Source: Micromonosporaceae bacterium
GTDB lineage: Bacteria; Actinomycetota; Actinomycetes; Mycobacteriales; Micromonosporaceae
Assembly (NCBI GenBank): GCA_020027875.1
Contig: JAHRHA010000028.1
Location: 1-51,486, forward strand
Length of the DNA stretch: 51,486 bases
Direction: 5' to 3'
Below are positions 1 through 8,036 of the stretch, one piece after another. Both the position numbers and the translations under genes were made by a program. Below the pieces are notes generated by a model. The model worked only from the letters and a program-made list of their open reading frames with translations, was not told the DNA's origin and ran no database searches. Within the stretch, counting starts at the first letter, position 1. Every line of letters begins with the position of its first letter.

Positions 1-14
1 CCTGACCCGGGCGG

Positions 15-3000
15 TCAGGCGAGGAAGACCCGCTCAGCAGCGGCGCGGGCGCGGCGCGCCGTGCGGAGGTAGTCGTCGAGGAACTCGCCAGGTTCGGTAC
101 GGGCTGGACGCCCGAGTGCGCGGGCCACTCCGGCGAGTTCCGTGCCCTGCCGCGGCAACTGGTCGCTCGGCCGACCTCGAACGAGCATAAGAGCGTTGCG
201 CACCTGGGTCGCCATGACCCAGCCTCGGGCGAGAAACACGGCGTCCATTTTGGAGACGAGACCGGCGTCTCGCGCCGCGGCGAGGGCATCGAGCGTGCGG
301 GGGGTGCGCAGGCCCGCGACGGCGTGGCCGTGGCGCAGCTGCAGCAGCTGAACCGCCCACTCCACATCGGCCAGTCCACCGCGGCCGAGCTTGGCGTGGG
401 TGGCTGGGTCGGCGCCGCGCGGCAACCGCTCCGTGTCCACGCGCGCTTTGATCCGTCGGATCTCGGTGATCTGCTCTGGGGTGAGCCCGTGCTCGGGGTA
501 ACGCACCCGGTCGGCGAGCTCCAGGAACCGCGTGCCCAGGTGATCATCACCACACACGAATCGGGCCCGCAGCAGCGCCTGTGCCTCCCACGTCTTGGAC
601 CAGTCGGCGTAGTAGCGCTCGTACGCGGCGAGGCTGCGCACCAGGGGACCCTGCCGTCCCTCCGGGCGCAGGTCCGCGTCGATGCCAAGGGGCGGCTCGG
701 GCGAAGGTGCCGAGAGCAGCCGGCGCAGCTCCTCGGCGATCTGATGGGCCGTTGCGCTCGCGGCGTCCTCTGCGACACCGGGCGGCGGCTCGTAGACGAA
801 GAGCACATCCGCGTCGGAGGAGTAGCTCAGCTCCGACCCGCCCAGTCGCCCCATGCCGATGATGGCGAAGGCCATACCGGGCGCACCAACCCGCGCGTGG
901 GCCGCGCGGAGCGCGGCGCCAAGGGTGGCATCGGTGACGTCAGCGAGTGCCTGACCGACACCGACGGCGTCGAGCCGCCCGCCCGCCGGGGCGACACCGT
1001 CCGGCACCGCACCGAGCACATCCGCACAGGCGATGCGGAAGAGCTCCCGGCGGCGCAGCGCCCGTACCGCCTGCACCGCGGCGCCGGCACCACCACGCCA
1101 GCCATTTTGACCGACGACACCGTGCCGGTCCACCGCCGCAGTGAAGCCATCCACAAGGGATGCTCTGGTTCGGGCCACCAACTCGGCGTCGTCGGCAATC
1201 AGACGTAGCGCTTCCGGATCTCGTACGAGCAGATCGGCGACATAGCGCGACAGGCCGAGCAGCCGGGCCAGGCGCAGCGCCACAGTTCCCTCGTCGCGCA
1301 GGAGGCGGAGGAACCATGGTGTGGGACCCAACGCGTCAGAGACCTGCCGGTATGCGAGCAGCCCCCGGTCGGGCTCCGGTGCGTCGGCGAACTCGTCGAG
1401 CAGCACCGGCAACAGGGTGTGTTGGATGGCGGCGTAGCGCGAGACGCCACCGGTCAACGCCTGGAGGTGCCGCAACGCCCCGGCCGGGTCGCGGAAACCG
1501 AGAATCTCCAGCCGCTGCCCGGCCGCCTCGGGGGTCAGGCGCAGCGCCTCACTCGGCACTCTGGCGACTGCCTCCACCAGCGGCCGGTACACCAGCTTCG
1601 CGTGCAGGCGCCGCACCTCCTGAGCATGGGTGAGCCATGCTGCGCGGAACGACTCGACCGCGTCCCGGCGGGCATCCGCTCGGAAGCCCACCGCTTGGGC
1701 GAGCCAGCGCAGCGCGGCGGCGCCATCGGGGGTCTTACCGTCAGGCACCGTGTGGGTGCGCCGAAGGCGCTGCAACTGCAGTCGGTGCTCGACAGTGCGA
1801 AGGAACCGGTACGCCTCAGCGAGCGCCTCACCATCGTGGCGGCCGACGTAGCCACGCTGTGTCAACGCCCCCAAGGCGTCCAGTGTGGACGCTGATCGAA
1901 GCTCCTCGTCGCCCCGCCCGTGCACGAGCTGCAGCAGCTGGACAGCGAACTCGATGTCACGCAGCCCACCAGGTCCGCGCTTGATCTCGCGGTCACGCTC
2001 CTTGGCGGGGACATTCTCAATGATGCGGCGCCGCATCGCCCGAACGTCCTCCACTGCCTCCGGGCGCTCGGCGGCGTGCCAGATCAGCGGTTGGAGCGCC
2101 GCGAACCACTCCTCGCCCAGCGCCAGGTCTCCTGCGGCGGGTCGAGCCTTGAGCAGCGCCTGGAACTCCCATGTGCGGGCCCACCGCTTGTAGTAGGCGA
2201 CATGCGAGGCGAGCGTGCGCACCAGCGGACCCTGGCTGCCCTCCGGGCGCAGATTCGCGTCCACCGGCCACGCGGCCTGGCCGCAGACCTGCATCATCCG
2301 AGCGGCGATCACCTGTGCGTCGGCTAGGTCCTCATCGCCCGCGCAGACGAAGATGACATCGACGTCGCTGACATAGTTCAGCTCGCGACCGCCGCATTTG
2401 CCCATCGCGACCACGGCCAGCCGCGGCGTTGCCCCGCGCTCCGACTCGGCCAGTTGGAGCGCTGCGGCCATGGTAGCGTCCGCCAACCGGGCCAGCCGGT
2501 CCATCGTCTGCTCCACGCTGGCGATGTGGGTCAGGTCCGCCGCCGCGACACGCAGGAGCGCGCTGCGGTAGGCCGACCGCAACGCCGCGGGAGAGTCGGT
2601 GGGCGCACCCTCGAACGGGTCGGAGCCGTCGGTGGTATTGGCGAGGGCGGTCCACCGGCCGGGGTTGGCCACCAGATCGTCGCCGAGCGCGGTCGAGGCA
2701 CCGAGCACCGCGGCGAGACGAGCTCTCAGCTCGGGGTCGGCCCGCATCGCCGCGACCGGCTCCGCCTCCTCTCCCGTCGATCTAGGGCTAAGTCGTGTGC
2801 TTTGATCTCCAATCACGCGACTACGCCCCAGATCGACGGGAGCGGACGGGGGGCCGGGGGCGGAGGGGGCGGCGGACGGGGCGCGGCGGGCGGCCTCGGC
2901 GACGCGATGTAGCTGGCGCAGCGCCAGGTCCGGATCGGCGGCGGCCGCCAGCGCAGCCAGGACGTCGGCGGCCGAGTCGTCGACGGGTCGCTGCTCCCCG

Positions 3001-3113
3001 TCATGCCACAGCCCAAGACCCCCTGGCGGCGCACCGAGCAGGCTCGCCGCGGCGACGGCGTCGGTAAAGCCGAAGCGGGCCAGTCGACCCGTCGCGCTCG
3101 TCGGCCGGCTCAT
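15..3113 (-). CDS. glnE: Bifunctional glutamine synthetase adenylyltransferase/deadenylylase
   Basis: The 1032-residue product has the duplicated nucleotidyltransferase layout of GlnE, which adenylylates and deadenylylates a tyrosine of type I glutamine synthetase according to nitrogen status. The N-terminal (deadenylylating) domain carries a G-K-C-G-G-x-E-L...S-D-V-D motif at about residues 235-255. The C-terminal (adenylylating) domain repeats it as G-R-L-G-G-S-E-L...S-D-A-D near residue 760. The start ATG lies 3 nt after the stop of the upstream amidotransferase, so the two are probably translationally coupled. Residues ~75-122 form a Pro/Ala/Ser-rich insert before the first domain; 24 of these codons are an in-frame palindromic element (2771-2842). 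The glutamine synthetase in this window (GlnA2) lacks the target tyrosine, so the substrate must be a GlnA1 elsewhere. Confidence 0.97.
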   Translation of the reverse strand: MSRPTSATGRLARFGFTDAVAAASLLGAPPGGLGLWHDGEQRPVDDSAADVLAALAAAADPDLALRQLHRVAEAARRAPSAAPSAPGPPSAPVDLGRSRVIGDQSTRLSPRSTGEEAEPVAAMRADPELRARLAAVLGASTALGDDLVANPGRWTALANTTDGSDPFEGAPTDSPAALRSAYRSALLRVAAADLTHIASVEQTMDRLARLADATMAAALQLAESERGATPRLAVVAMGKCGGRELNYVSDVDVIFVCAGDEDLADAQVIAARMMQVCGQAAWPVDANLRPEGSQGPLVRTLASHVAYYKRWARTWEFQALLKARPAAGDLALGEEWFAALQPLIWHAAERPEAVEDVRAMRRRIIENVPAKERDREIKRGPGGLRDIEFAVQLLQLVHGRGDEELRSASTLDALGALTQRGYVGRHDGEALAEAYRFLRTVEHRLQLQRLRRTHTVPDGKTPDGAAALRWLAQAVGFRADARRDAVESFRAAWLTHAQEVRRLHAKLVYRPLVEAVARVPSEALRLTPEAAGQRLEILGFRDPAGALRHLQALTGGVSRYAAIQHTLLPVLLDEFADAPEPDRGLLAYRQVSDALGPTPWFLRLLRDEGTVALRLARLLGLSRYVADLLVRDPEALRLIADDAELVARTRASLVDGFTAAVDRHGVVGQNGWRGGAGAAVQAVRALRRRELFRIACADVLGAVPDGVAPAGGRLDAVGVGQALADVTDATLGAALRAAHARVGAPGMAFAIIGMGRLGGSELSYSSDADVLFVYEPPPGVAEDAASATAHQIAEELRRLLSAPSPEPPLGIDADLRPEGRQGPLVRSLAAYERYYADWSKTWEAQALLRARFVCGDDHLGTRFLELADRVRYPEHGLTPEQITEIRRIKARVDTERLPRGADPATHAKLGRGGLADVEWAVQLLQLRHGHAVAGLRTPRTLDALAAARDAGLVSKMDAVFLARGWVMATQVRNALMLVRGRPSDQLPRQGTELAGVARALGRPARTEPGEFLDDYLRTARRARAAAERVFLA
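2771..2842. repeat. 72-bp near-perfect palindrome in frame within glnE
   Basis: The two outer arms CTCCCGTCGATCT and AGATCGACGGGAG are perfect 13-bp inverted repeats, and pairing extends to 17 of 18 bases. The interior (AGTCG-TGTG against CGCG-ACT) is also partly self-complementary, so the whole 72 bp could fold into one long hairpin. Its length is a multiple of three and it has no stop in the glnE frame, encoding about residues 91-115. The outer CCCGTCGATC matches the ends of the intergenic repeat at 5136-5204. I infer a miniature palindromic mobile element tolerated in a linker; no clear target duplication is seen. Confidence 0.75.
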
Positions 3114-3116
3114 GCG

Positions 3117-3911
3117 TTAGTGGCCCAACAGGGGAAGCTCTCGCCCCGGCGCCGGGCCAAGCGGCTCGGCCCGCGAGAGGTCGCCCCGGGCAAGTGCGGC
3201 GAAACGGGTAGCGAAGGGCTGCCATACCTCGAACACGTCGTCCATCACAGCATCGACGCCGGCCACGACGGCCTCCGCCGTCGTGCCCAGCGCGTCGAGG
3301 TCGGGCCCACTCGTCGACGCCCAGTCGGCGATCATTGCGGTGTCGCACTCGATGTGAAACTGAAGCCCCCAGGCGCACTCACCGATGCGGAACGCCTGGT
3401 TCTGGTAGTTGGTCGACGCCGCGAGCAGCACCGCGCCGACGGGCAGCTCGGTCACCTCGTCATGGTGCCATTGGATGACATCCGGGAGCATCGGCAGCGG
3501 CCCGAAGAGCGGATCCCGTTCGGCGACGTCGCGCTTGGCGACGAGGTGTGCGCCGATCTCCGGGCCCGCCGCGGCGGGCTCCACCGTGCCCGCGTGCGCC
3601 ACGGCCAGCAGCTGGGCGCCGAGGCATACGCCGAGTGTGGGCACCCCACCCCGTACCGCCTTGCGCAGCAGCGACTCCAGCTCGCCGAACCACGGCGCTG
3701 CCGGCTCGGCGTCGGAGGCGGAAAAGGCATGCTGCTCACCGCCGAGGACGACAAGCGCGGCATAGCCCCGCAGGTCTGCGGGGAGCGGGCGTCCCGCGTG
3801 CGCCCGGATGACCTCCAGCGACAGGCCGGCGGCCGCGAGCCACTCCCCCAACCGGCGCGGATCGTCGGTCGGGTCGTTCTCGATCACGAGGCAGCGATAC
3901 GTTTGGCCCAC
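3117..3911 (-). CDS. Class I glutamine amidotransferase-like protein
   Basis: A 264-residue stand-alone class I GATase. It has the nucleophile elbow G-V-C-L-G-A-Q (Cys96) and the downstream L-Q-F-H-I-E-C-D segment giving His186 and Glu188, so the Cys-His-Glu triad is complete. Family members hydrolyse glutamine or gamma-glutamyl compounds. The lack of a fused synthase domain resembles the GuaA-related amidotransferases (including PuuD-like gamma-glutamyl hydrolases), but the substrate cannot be read from the sequence. It lies 3 nt upstream of glnE and near glnA2, which in Streptomyces is linked to polyamine glutamylation, so a role in glutamine or gamma-glutamyl metabolism is a reasonable inference. 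The start ATG leaves a 256-nt divergent gap to the LD-carboxypeptidase gene. Confidence 0.85.
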   Translation of the reverse strand: MGQTYRCLVIENDPTDDPRRLGEWLAAAGLSLEVIRAHAGRPLPADLRGYAALVVLGGEQHAFSASDAEPAAPWFGELESLLRKAVRGGVPTLGVCLGAQLLAVAHAGTVEPAAAGPEIGAHLVAKRDVAERDPLFGPLPMLPDVIQWHHDEVTELPVGAVLLAASTNYQNQAFRIGECAWGLQFHIECDTAMIADWASTSGPDLDALGTTAEAVVAGVDAVMDDVFEVWQPFATRFAALARGDLSRAEPLGPAPGRELPLLGH

Positions 3912-4167
3912 CCGGCCAGGCTACTGTCCTTCACCGGATGGTCAGGCCGCCGGCCTGCGTCAATGAGGGCAGGCCGAGGGCGCGGCCGCGTCGTCCCTGT
4001 CGCCGGCCGCGCCCTGGCCGCTTCCCGCACGGCGGTGAGGGGTACCGCCGCGCCGACTTCCGACCCTAGGTAGCGGGTCGGCCCGTGGCTACCACGATGG
4101 TTGTGCCGGGCCGGCGAATCCTTGCGTATGTGGGGCGTCGACCCTTCGTCGTCTAGGCTCGGCGGCC

Positions 4168-5109
4168 GTGGACCAGCACAGCCCGCTTCGGCCGCACGTT
4201 CTGCGCCCCGACGACCTCGTCATGCTTGTCTCGCCGTCAGGACCGACCCGGTCCGAACGGGTGGGCCGGGGGGTAGAGCTGCTGAACCATTGGGGCCTTC
4301 GGGTGAAGCTCGCCCCCAATGTCTATGGGCGAACCGGTTACCTCGCCGGCACCGACGACCAGCGCCTCGCCGACCTCAACTTGGCCCTGCGCGACCCCGA
4401 CGTCCGGGGCGTCCTGTGCACCCGCGGCGGCTACGGCGTGCAGCGCATCGTTGACGGAGTCGACCTTGCCGCCGTTCTTGCCGACCCCAAGGTGGTTGTC
4501 GGGTTCTCCGACATCACCGCGCTGCAGCTCGCGCTGTGGCGGGGGGCCCGGCTCGCGACCGTACACGGGCCGGGTGCTGCCTGGCTCGACGAGCGCACCG
4601 GCCCCGGGGCGGCAGAGTCACTGCAGCGAGCAGTGATGACGGTGGAGCCTGTGGTCGTGACCGCCCGCGAGAACGAGGAGACATCCCCCGTACGACTCGG
4701 CGCGGCGCACGGGCCGGTCACCGGCACCCTGATCGGGGGGAACCTGTGCCTGCTGTCCGCATCGGTGGGCACGATCGACGTGCCCGACCTACACGGCGCG
4801 ATTCTGCTGGTAGAGGAGGTGGGCGAGCCGCCGTACAAGGTGGACCGAATGCTCGTACATTTGCTGCGGTCCGGAACCCTCGACGGCCTGGCCGGTGTAG
4901 CCGTGGGCCAGTTCACCCACTGCGCGGACGAGTGGTCCACCACCATCGTCGACGTCTTGACCGAGCACCTCGGCGCTCTCGACGTGCCGGTCCTCGGTGG
5001 CCTTCCCGTGGGGCACGGGCGCGACCAGCTCTCCGTTCCGCTCGGCGTACCCGCGACTCTCGACGTCGCGGCCGGCACACTCACCGCACAACCCGCCGTC
5101 CGCGCCTAG
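4168..5109 (+). CDS. LD-carboxypeptidase (peptidase family S66)
   Basis: The 313-residue protein matches the S66 family, serine peptidases that remove the terminal D-Ala from murein tetrapeptides (LdcA) or process related peptides such as microcin C (MccF). The triad is visible: Ser114 in G-F-S-D-I-T-A-L, Glu216/217 in V-E-E-V-G-E-P, and His283 in L-P-V-G-H-G. Their spacing agrees well with Pseudomonas LdcA. The start is a GTG. No signal peptide is seen, so it is probably cytoplasmic and acts in cell-wall recycling. It is transcribed alone, divergent from the amidotransferase-glnE pair and convergent with glnA2. A palindromic repeat in the convergent gap may end transcription of both. Confidence 0.9.
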   Translation: MDQHSPLRPHVLRPDDLVMLVSPSGPTRSERVGRGVELLNHWGLRVKLAPNVYGRTGYLAGTDDQRLADLNLALRDPDVRGVLCTRGGYGVQRIVDGVDLAAVLADPKVVVGFSDITALQLALWRGARLATVHGPGAAWLDERTGPGAAESLQRAVMTVEPVVVTARENEETSPVRLGAAHGPVTGTLIGGNLCLLSASVGTIDVPDLHGAILLVEEVGEPPYKVDRMLVHLLRSGTLDGLAGVAVGQFTHCADEWSTTIVDVLTEHLGALDVPVLGGLPVGHGRDQLSVPLGVPATLDVAAGTLTAQPAVRA

Positions 5110-5135
5110 CCGCGCCGAGCCGTCCCGGTGCGACC

Positions 5136-5204
5136 CCCCGTCGATCATGAGCTGACCGTCGCGAAATGGCGTCGATCATGACCTCCAGGTCATGATCGAC
5201 GGGA
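5136..5204. repeat. Intergenic palindromic repeat, copy 1
   Basis: A compound inverted repeat in the convergent gap between the LD-carboxypeptidase gene and glnA2. The inner part (5170-5201) is a perfect hairpin of 15-bp arms, CGTCGATCATGACCT and its complement, around two bases. The outer ends (CCCCGTCGATCATGA at 5136 and TCATGATCGACGGG at 5191) are complementary as well. A diverged copy in inverse orientation lies at 12267-12330. It may act as a bidirectional terminator, but the repetition points to a dispersed element family. Confidence 0.8.
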
Positions 5205-5214
5205 GGTTGGGGGT

Positions 5215-6567
5215 TTAGAGGGAGCCGAGGTAGCGCTGGCGCTCGTACGGGGTGACCACCCTGCGGTAGTCCTCCCACTCGGAGCGCTTGTTGCGCAGGA
5301 AGAAGTCGAAGACGTGCTCGCCGAGCACCTCGGCGACTAGCTCCGATCTCGCCATGACGTCAATCGCCTCGGCCAGATTCTCGGGCAGCGACTCGTAGCC
5401 CATCGCCTGGCGCTCGGCGCCCGACAGCGACCACACGTCGTCCTCGGCGCCGGCGGGAAGCTCGTACCCCTCCTCGATCCCCTTCAGGCCGGCGCCGAGC
5501 ATCACGGCGAAGGCGAGGTAGGGATTGCACGCACTGTCGAGCGAGCGGACCTCGACCCGCGCGGAGTTCGGTTTCCCGTACGCCGGCACGCGGACCAACG
5601 CCGACCGGTTGAGGTGACCCCAGCAGACGTACGCCGGCGCCTCGGTGATTCGATCCGGCAGCGCCTGCGGGAAGAGACGCTTGTACGAGTTGACCCACTG
5701 GTTCGTGACGGCGGTGTACTCCCGGGCGTGCAACAGCAGGCCGGCGATGAACGCCTGGGCCACCTTAGAGAACTTCATGGCGTCGCTCGCGTCGTGAAAC
5801 GCATTGCGTTCGCCCTCGAACAACGATAGATGCGTATGCATGCCGCTGCCCGGCTGGTCGGTGAACGGCTTCGGCATGAACGTCGCGAGCACGTTGTTGG
5901 AGAGCCCGACCTCCTTGACCACATGCCGGAAGGTCATGATGTTGTCGGCCGTGGTCAGGGCGTCGGCGTAGCGCAGGTCGATCTCCTGCTGGCCCGGCGC
6001 GACCTCGTGGTGGCTGAACTCGACCGAGATCCCGATCCGCTCGAGCGCCAGCACGGCCTGACGCCGGAAGTCGCGGGCGACCGCGTGGGTCGTGTGGTCG
6101 AAATAGCCACCCGAGTCGACCGGCTTCGGCACATCACCGTTGGCCGGGGCGCCCTCGAGCAGGAAGAACTCGATTTCGGGGTGGGTATAGAAGGTAAAGC
6201 CCTTCTCCGCCGCGCGCGACAGGGCTCGGCGTAGCACGTGACGCGGGTCGGCCCACGACGGCGAACCGTCGGGCAGCAGGATGTCGCAGAACATCCGAGC
6301 GCTCTCGCCGCTGACCCCGCCCTCGAAGGGGAAGACCTGGAACGTCGTCGGGTCCGGCATCGCGACCATGTCCGACTCGTAGACGCGGGCGAATCCCTCG
6401 ATTGCCGAGCCATCGAATCCGATGCCCTCCTCGAAGGCGGCCTCAAGCTCCGCCGGCGCCACCGACACGCTCTTAAGCGTGCCGAGGACGTCCGTGAACC
6501 ACAGCCGTACGAAGCGGATGTCCCGCTCCTCCAGCGTCCGGAGCACGAACTCCTGCTGACGGTCCAT
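5215..6567 (-). CDS. glnA2: Type I glutamine synthetase-like enzyme, GlnA2 type
   Basis: The 450-residue protein has the GS-I fold signatures, including F-D-G-S-A-I-E-G-F near residue 51, the metal-binding E-I-E-F around 131-134, the N-x-x-x-x-K/P-region P-K-P-F near 233, and R-V-E-V-R-S near 337-342. At the position of the adenylylated N-L-Y-D-L-P loop it reads D-D-V-W-S-L-S, with Trp379 in place of tyrosine, so it should not be a GlnE substrate. This and its place near glnE, nadE and panB match mycobacterial GlnA2 and Streptomyces SCO2241. The latter is reported as a gamma-glutamylpolyamine synthetase. Glutamine synthesis or polyamine glutamylation are both possible. A candidate GlnR-like site lies about 95 bp upstream of its start. 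Confidence 0.92.
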   Translation of the reverse strand: MDRQQEFVLRTLEERDIRFVRLWFTDVLGTLKSVSVAPAELEAAFEEGIGFDGSAIEGFARVYESDMVAMPDPTTFQVFPFEGGVSGESARMFCDILLPDGSPSWADPRHVLRRALSRAAEKGFTFYTHPEIEFFLLEGAPANGDVPKPVDSGGYFDHTTHAVARDFRRQAVLALERIGISVEFSHHEVAPGQQEIDLRYADALTTADNIMTFRHVVKEVGLSNNVLATFMPKPFTDQPGSGMHTHLSLFEGERNAFHDASDAMKFSKVAQAFIAGLLLHAREYTAVTNQWVNSYKRLFPQALPDRITEAPAYVCWGHLNRSALVRVPAYGKPNSARVEVRSLDSACNPYLAFAVMLGAGLKGIEEGYELPAGAEDDVWSLSGAERQAMGYESLPENLAEAIDVMARSELVAEVLGEHVFDFFLRNKRSEWEDYRRVVTPYERQRYLGSL

Positions 6568-6660
6568 GCGGTCACTCCCGTTAGCCGACGCTACTCGTCC
6601 GTAGCCACCGGGGCCGGCGCGGCCCAGGCGACGCTCACCGAGCGAGTCTTAACCCACCTT

Positions 6661-6676
6661 GTTACGGGTACGTTAC
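6661..6676. promoter_or_regulatory. Candidate GlnR-like operator
   Basis: The sequence GTTAC-GGGTAC-GTTAC is two identical pentamers with a 6-bp spacer, the spacing of actinobacterial GlnR boxes (GTnAC-n6-GaAAC). The second half fits the GAAAC half poorly, so the match is partial. It sits in the divergent region between glnA2 (start 6567) and the membrane protein gene (start 6777), where a nitrogen regulator would be expected to act. Confidence 0.35.
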
Positions 6677-6776
6677 GCGACCGGGCGTGTCGCCGGACGC
6701 GCCTACTTCCCCGGACAGCATTGACACTCCTATCATCGTGGCACATCCCGATCTACCGTCCTGGGGAGGAGTACCG

Positions 6777-7967
6777 GTGGAGAACCAGCAACCGCAGATC
6801 CCGCCGATCGCGGCATCGTCGCCGCCGACGAGCGCGGCGCCCGTGGCGAACTCGGTGCCGATGGCGACCACGATGGCAAGGCCGCTGACGACCGCATCGC
6901 CAGCGACACCGGCATCGCCAGCGACACCGGCGACGACCGGCCCGTCTCTGCCGTCGGCGCTATCGACGCCGACGACGGGTGAGTGGCCGGCGGTGCCGCC
7001 CGCACCGGCGCCCATCAAGCCGCCGTCACCGGTCGCCGCACCGGAGCCGCTGCTCATCAAGCCAACCGCGCCCGACAACGTCACCCCTGTAGCCGACACT
7101 GCCACGGTTGCCTTTGACGCGCCGGCGGCGCTGATCGGCGCCATCGAGGTCGACGACGACTCACCGACCATGACGATCGCCGTCGGGCCGCCCGTACCCG
7201 AGCCTGGCCTTCTGGCCCCGCCGCGTCGGCCCACACGTCCTGCGGCCGGGCCGGCGGCCGCACCGGCGCCCGGGGCCGCCCCGGCCGCGGAGGAGTCACC
7301 GCTCGCCCAGCTCCAACGGTCGGTGCGGCGACAGCAGACCTACGCGCGCAATCCACGCGAGGACCTCGTGTGGCAGCCGAGGTTCGCCTACACCTCGGCG
7401 CTGCTCATCCTGCTCGCGCTCACGGTCGTCTCGCTTCCGTTGTGGATCGTGCTCTACCGGATCTCCGGGCCCGCGGCCAACAACGGCGCTGGCCCGGCTG
7501 TTGCGGACCTGGTCGCGCTCTGCATGATGCTGATGGGTGGCTTCCTCACCGGGGCGGCGGCCTGGGTGATCATCATCGAGATGCGTGGTCGCGTGCGGAT
7601 GGTCGACACGCTGGCGAAGACCGGCGAGCGCGAGGCGATGATTGCACCCGCCGCACCCGAGATTCCTGTGCTGGATGCGCCGCTCGACCGTATGCTGGCC
7701 GAGCCGATCGGGACCGTTCGGGTGGCCGACCGGATAGATCCCGTCCCGTGGGAGGCCGGGTCGACCCCGCCAGCGAGCCCTCCGTCCATCGCGGCCCGCG
7801 CGGAGGCGCAGCAGGTCAGCGCGGCGGCCACCCTGGAGGCGTCGAGCAAGCTACTGAGCTCGTTCAGCAGCGTGCTCAAGTCGTTCGGACAGTTGCACGC
7901 TCAGGTGGCTATGCTCGCCGTCGCGCTGGCCCTCTTCGTGGGCGCGACCGTTCTCAGCCTGCATTGA
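6777..7967 (+). CDS. Proline/alanine-rich membrane protein of unknown function
   Basis: I place the start at GTG 6777 because a strong GGGGAGGAG ribosome site lies 5 nt before it; this gives 396 residues. Residues 1-190 are disordered, rich in Ala, Pro and Thr, with a short 15-bp DNA tandem repeat near 6890-6925. A basic segment (residues ~180-195, R-S-V-R-R-Q-Q) precedes two predicted membrane helices at about 207-228 and 243-266, and a third ends the protein at about 375-394. Between them is a soluble Ala/Pro stretch and a short helix. I recognise no family; the arrangement is of a membrane anchor with a long cytoplasmic or extracellular tail. It stands alone ahead of nadE with a 69-nt gap. 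Confidence 0.75.
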   Translation: MENQQPQIPPIAASSPPTSAAPVANSVPMATTMARPLTTASPATPASPATPATTGPSLPSALSTPTTGEWPAVPPAPAPIKPPSPVAAPEPLLIKPTAPDNVTPVADTATVAFDAPAALIGAIEVDDDSPTMTIAVGPPVPEPGLLAPPRRPTRPAAGPAAAPAPGAAPAAEESPLAQLQRSVRRQQTYARNPREDLVWQPRFAYTSALLILLALTVVSLPLWIVLYRISGPAANNGAGPAVADLVALCMMLMGGFLTGAAAWVIIIEMRGRVRMVDTLAKTGEREAMIAPAAPEIPVLDAPLDRMLAEPIGTVRVADRIDPVPWEAGSTPPASPPSIAARAEAQQVSAAATLEASSKLLSSFSSVLKSFGQLHAQVAMLAVALALFVGATVLSLH

Positions 7968-8036
7968 CACACCACTGACTCCGAGATCACATCGGCCGAC
8001 CTGCTCAGCGACGGCGAGGTGCGCGACAATAGACGT

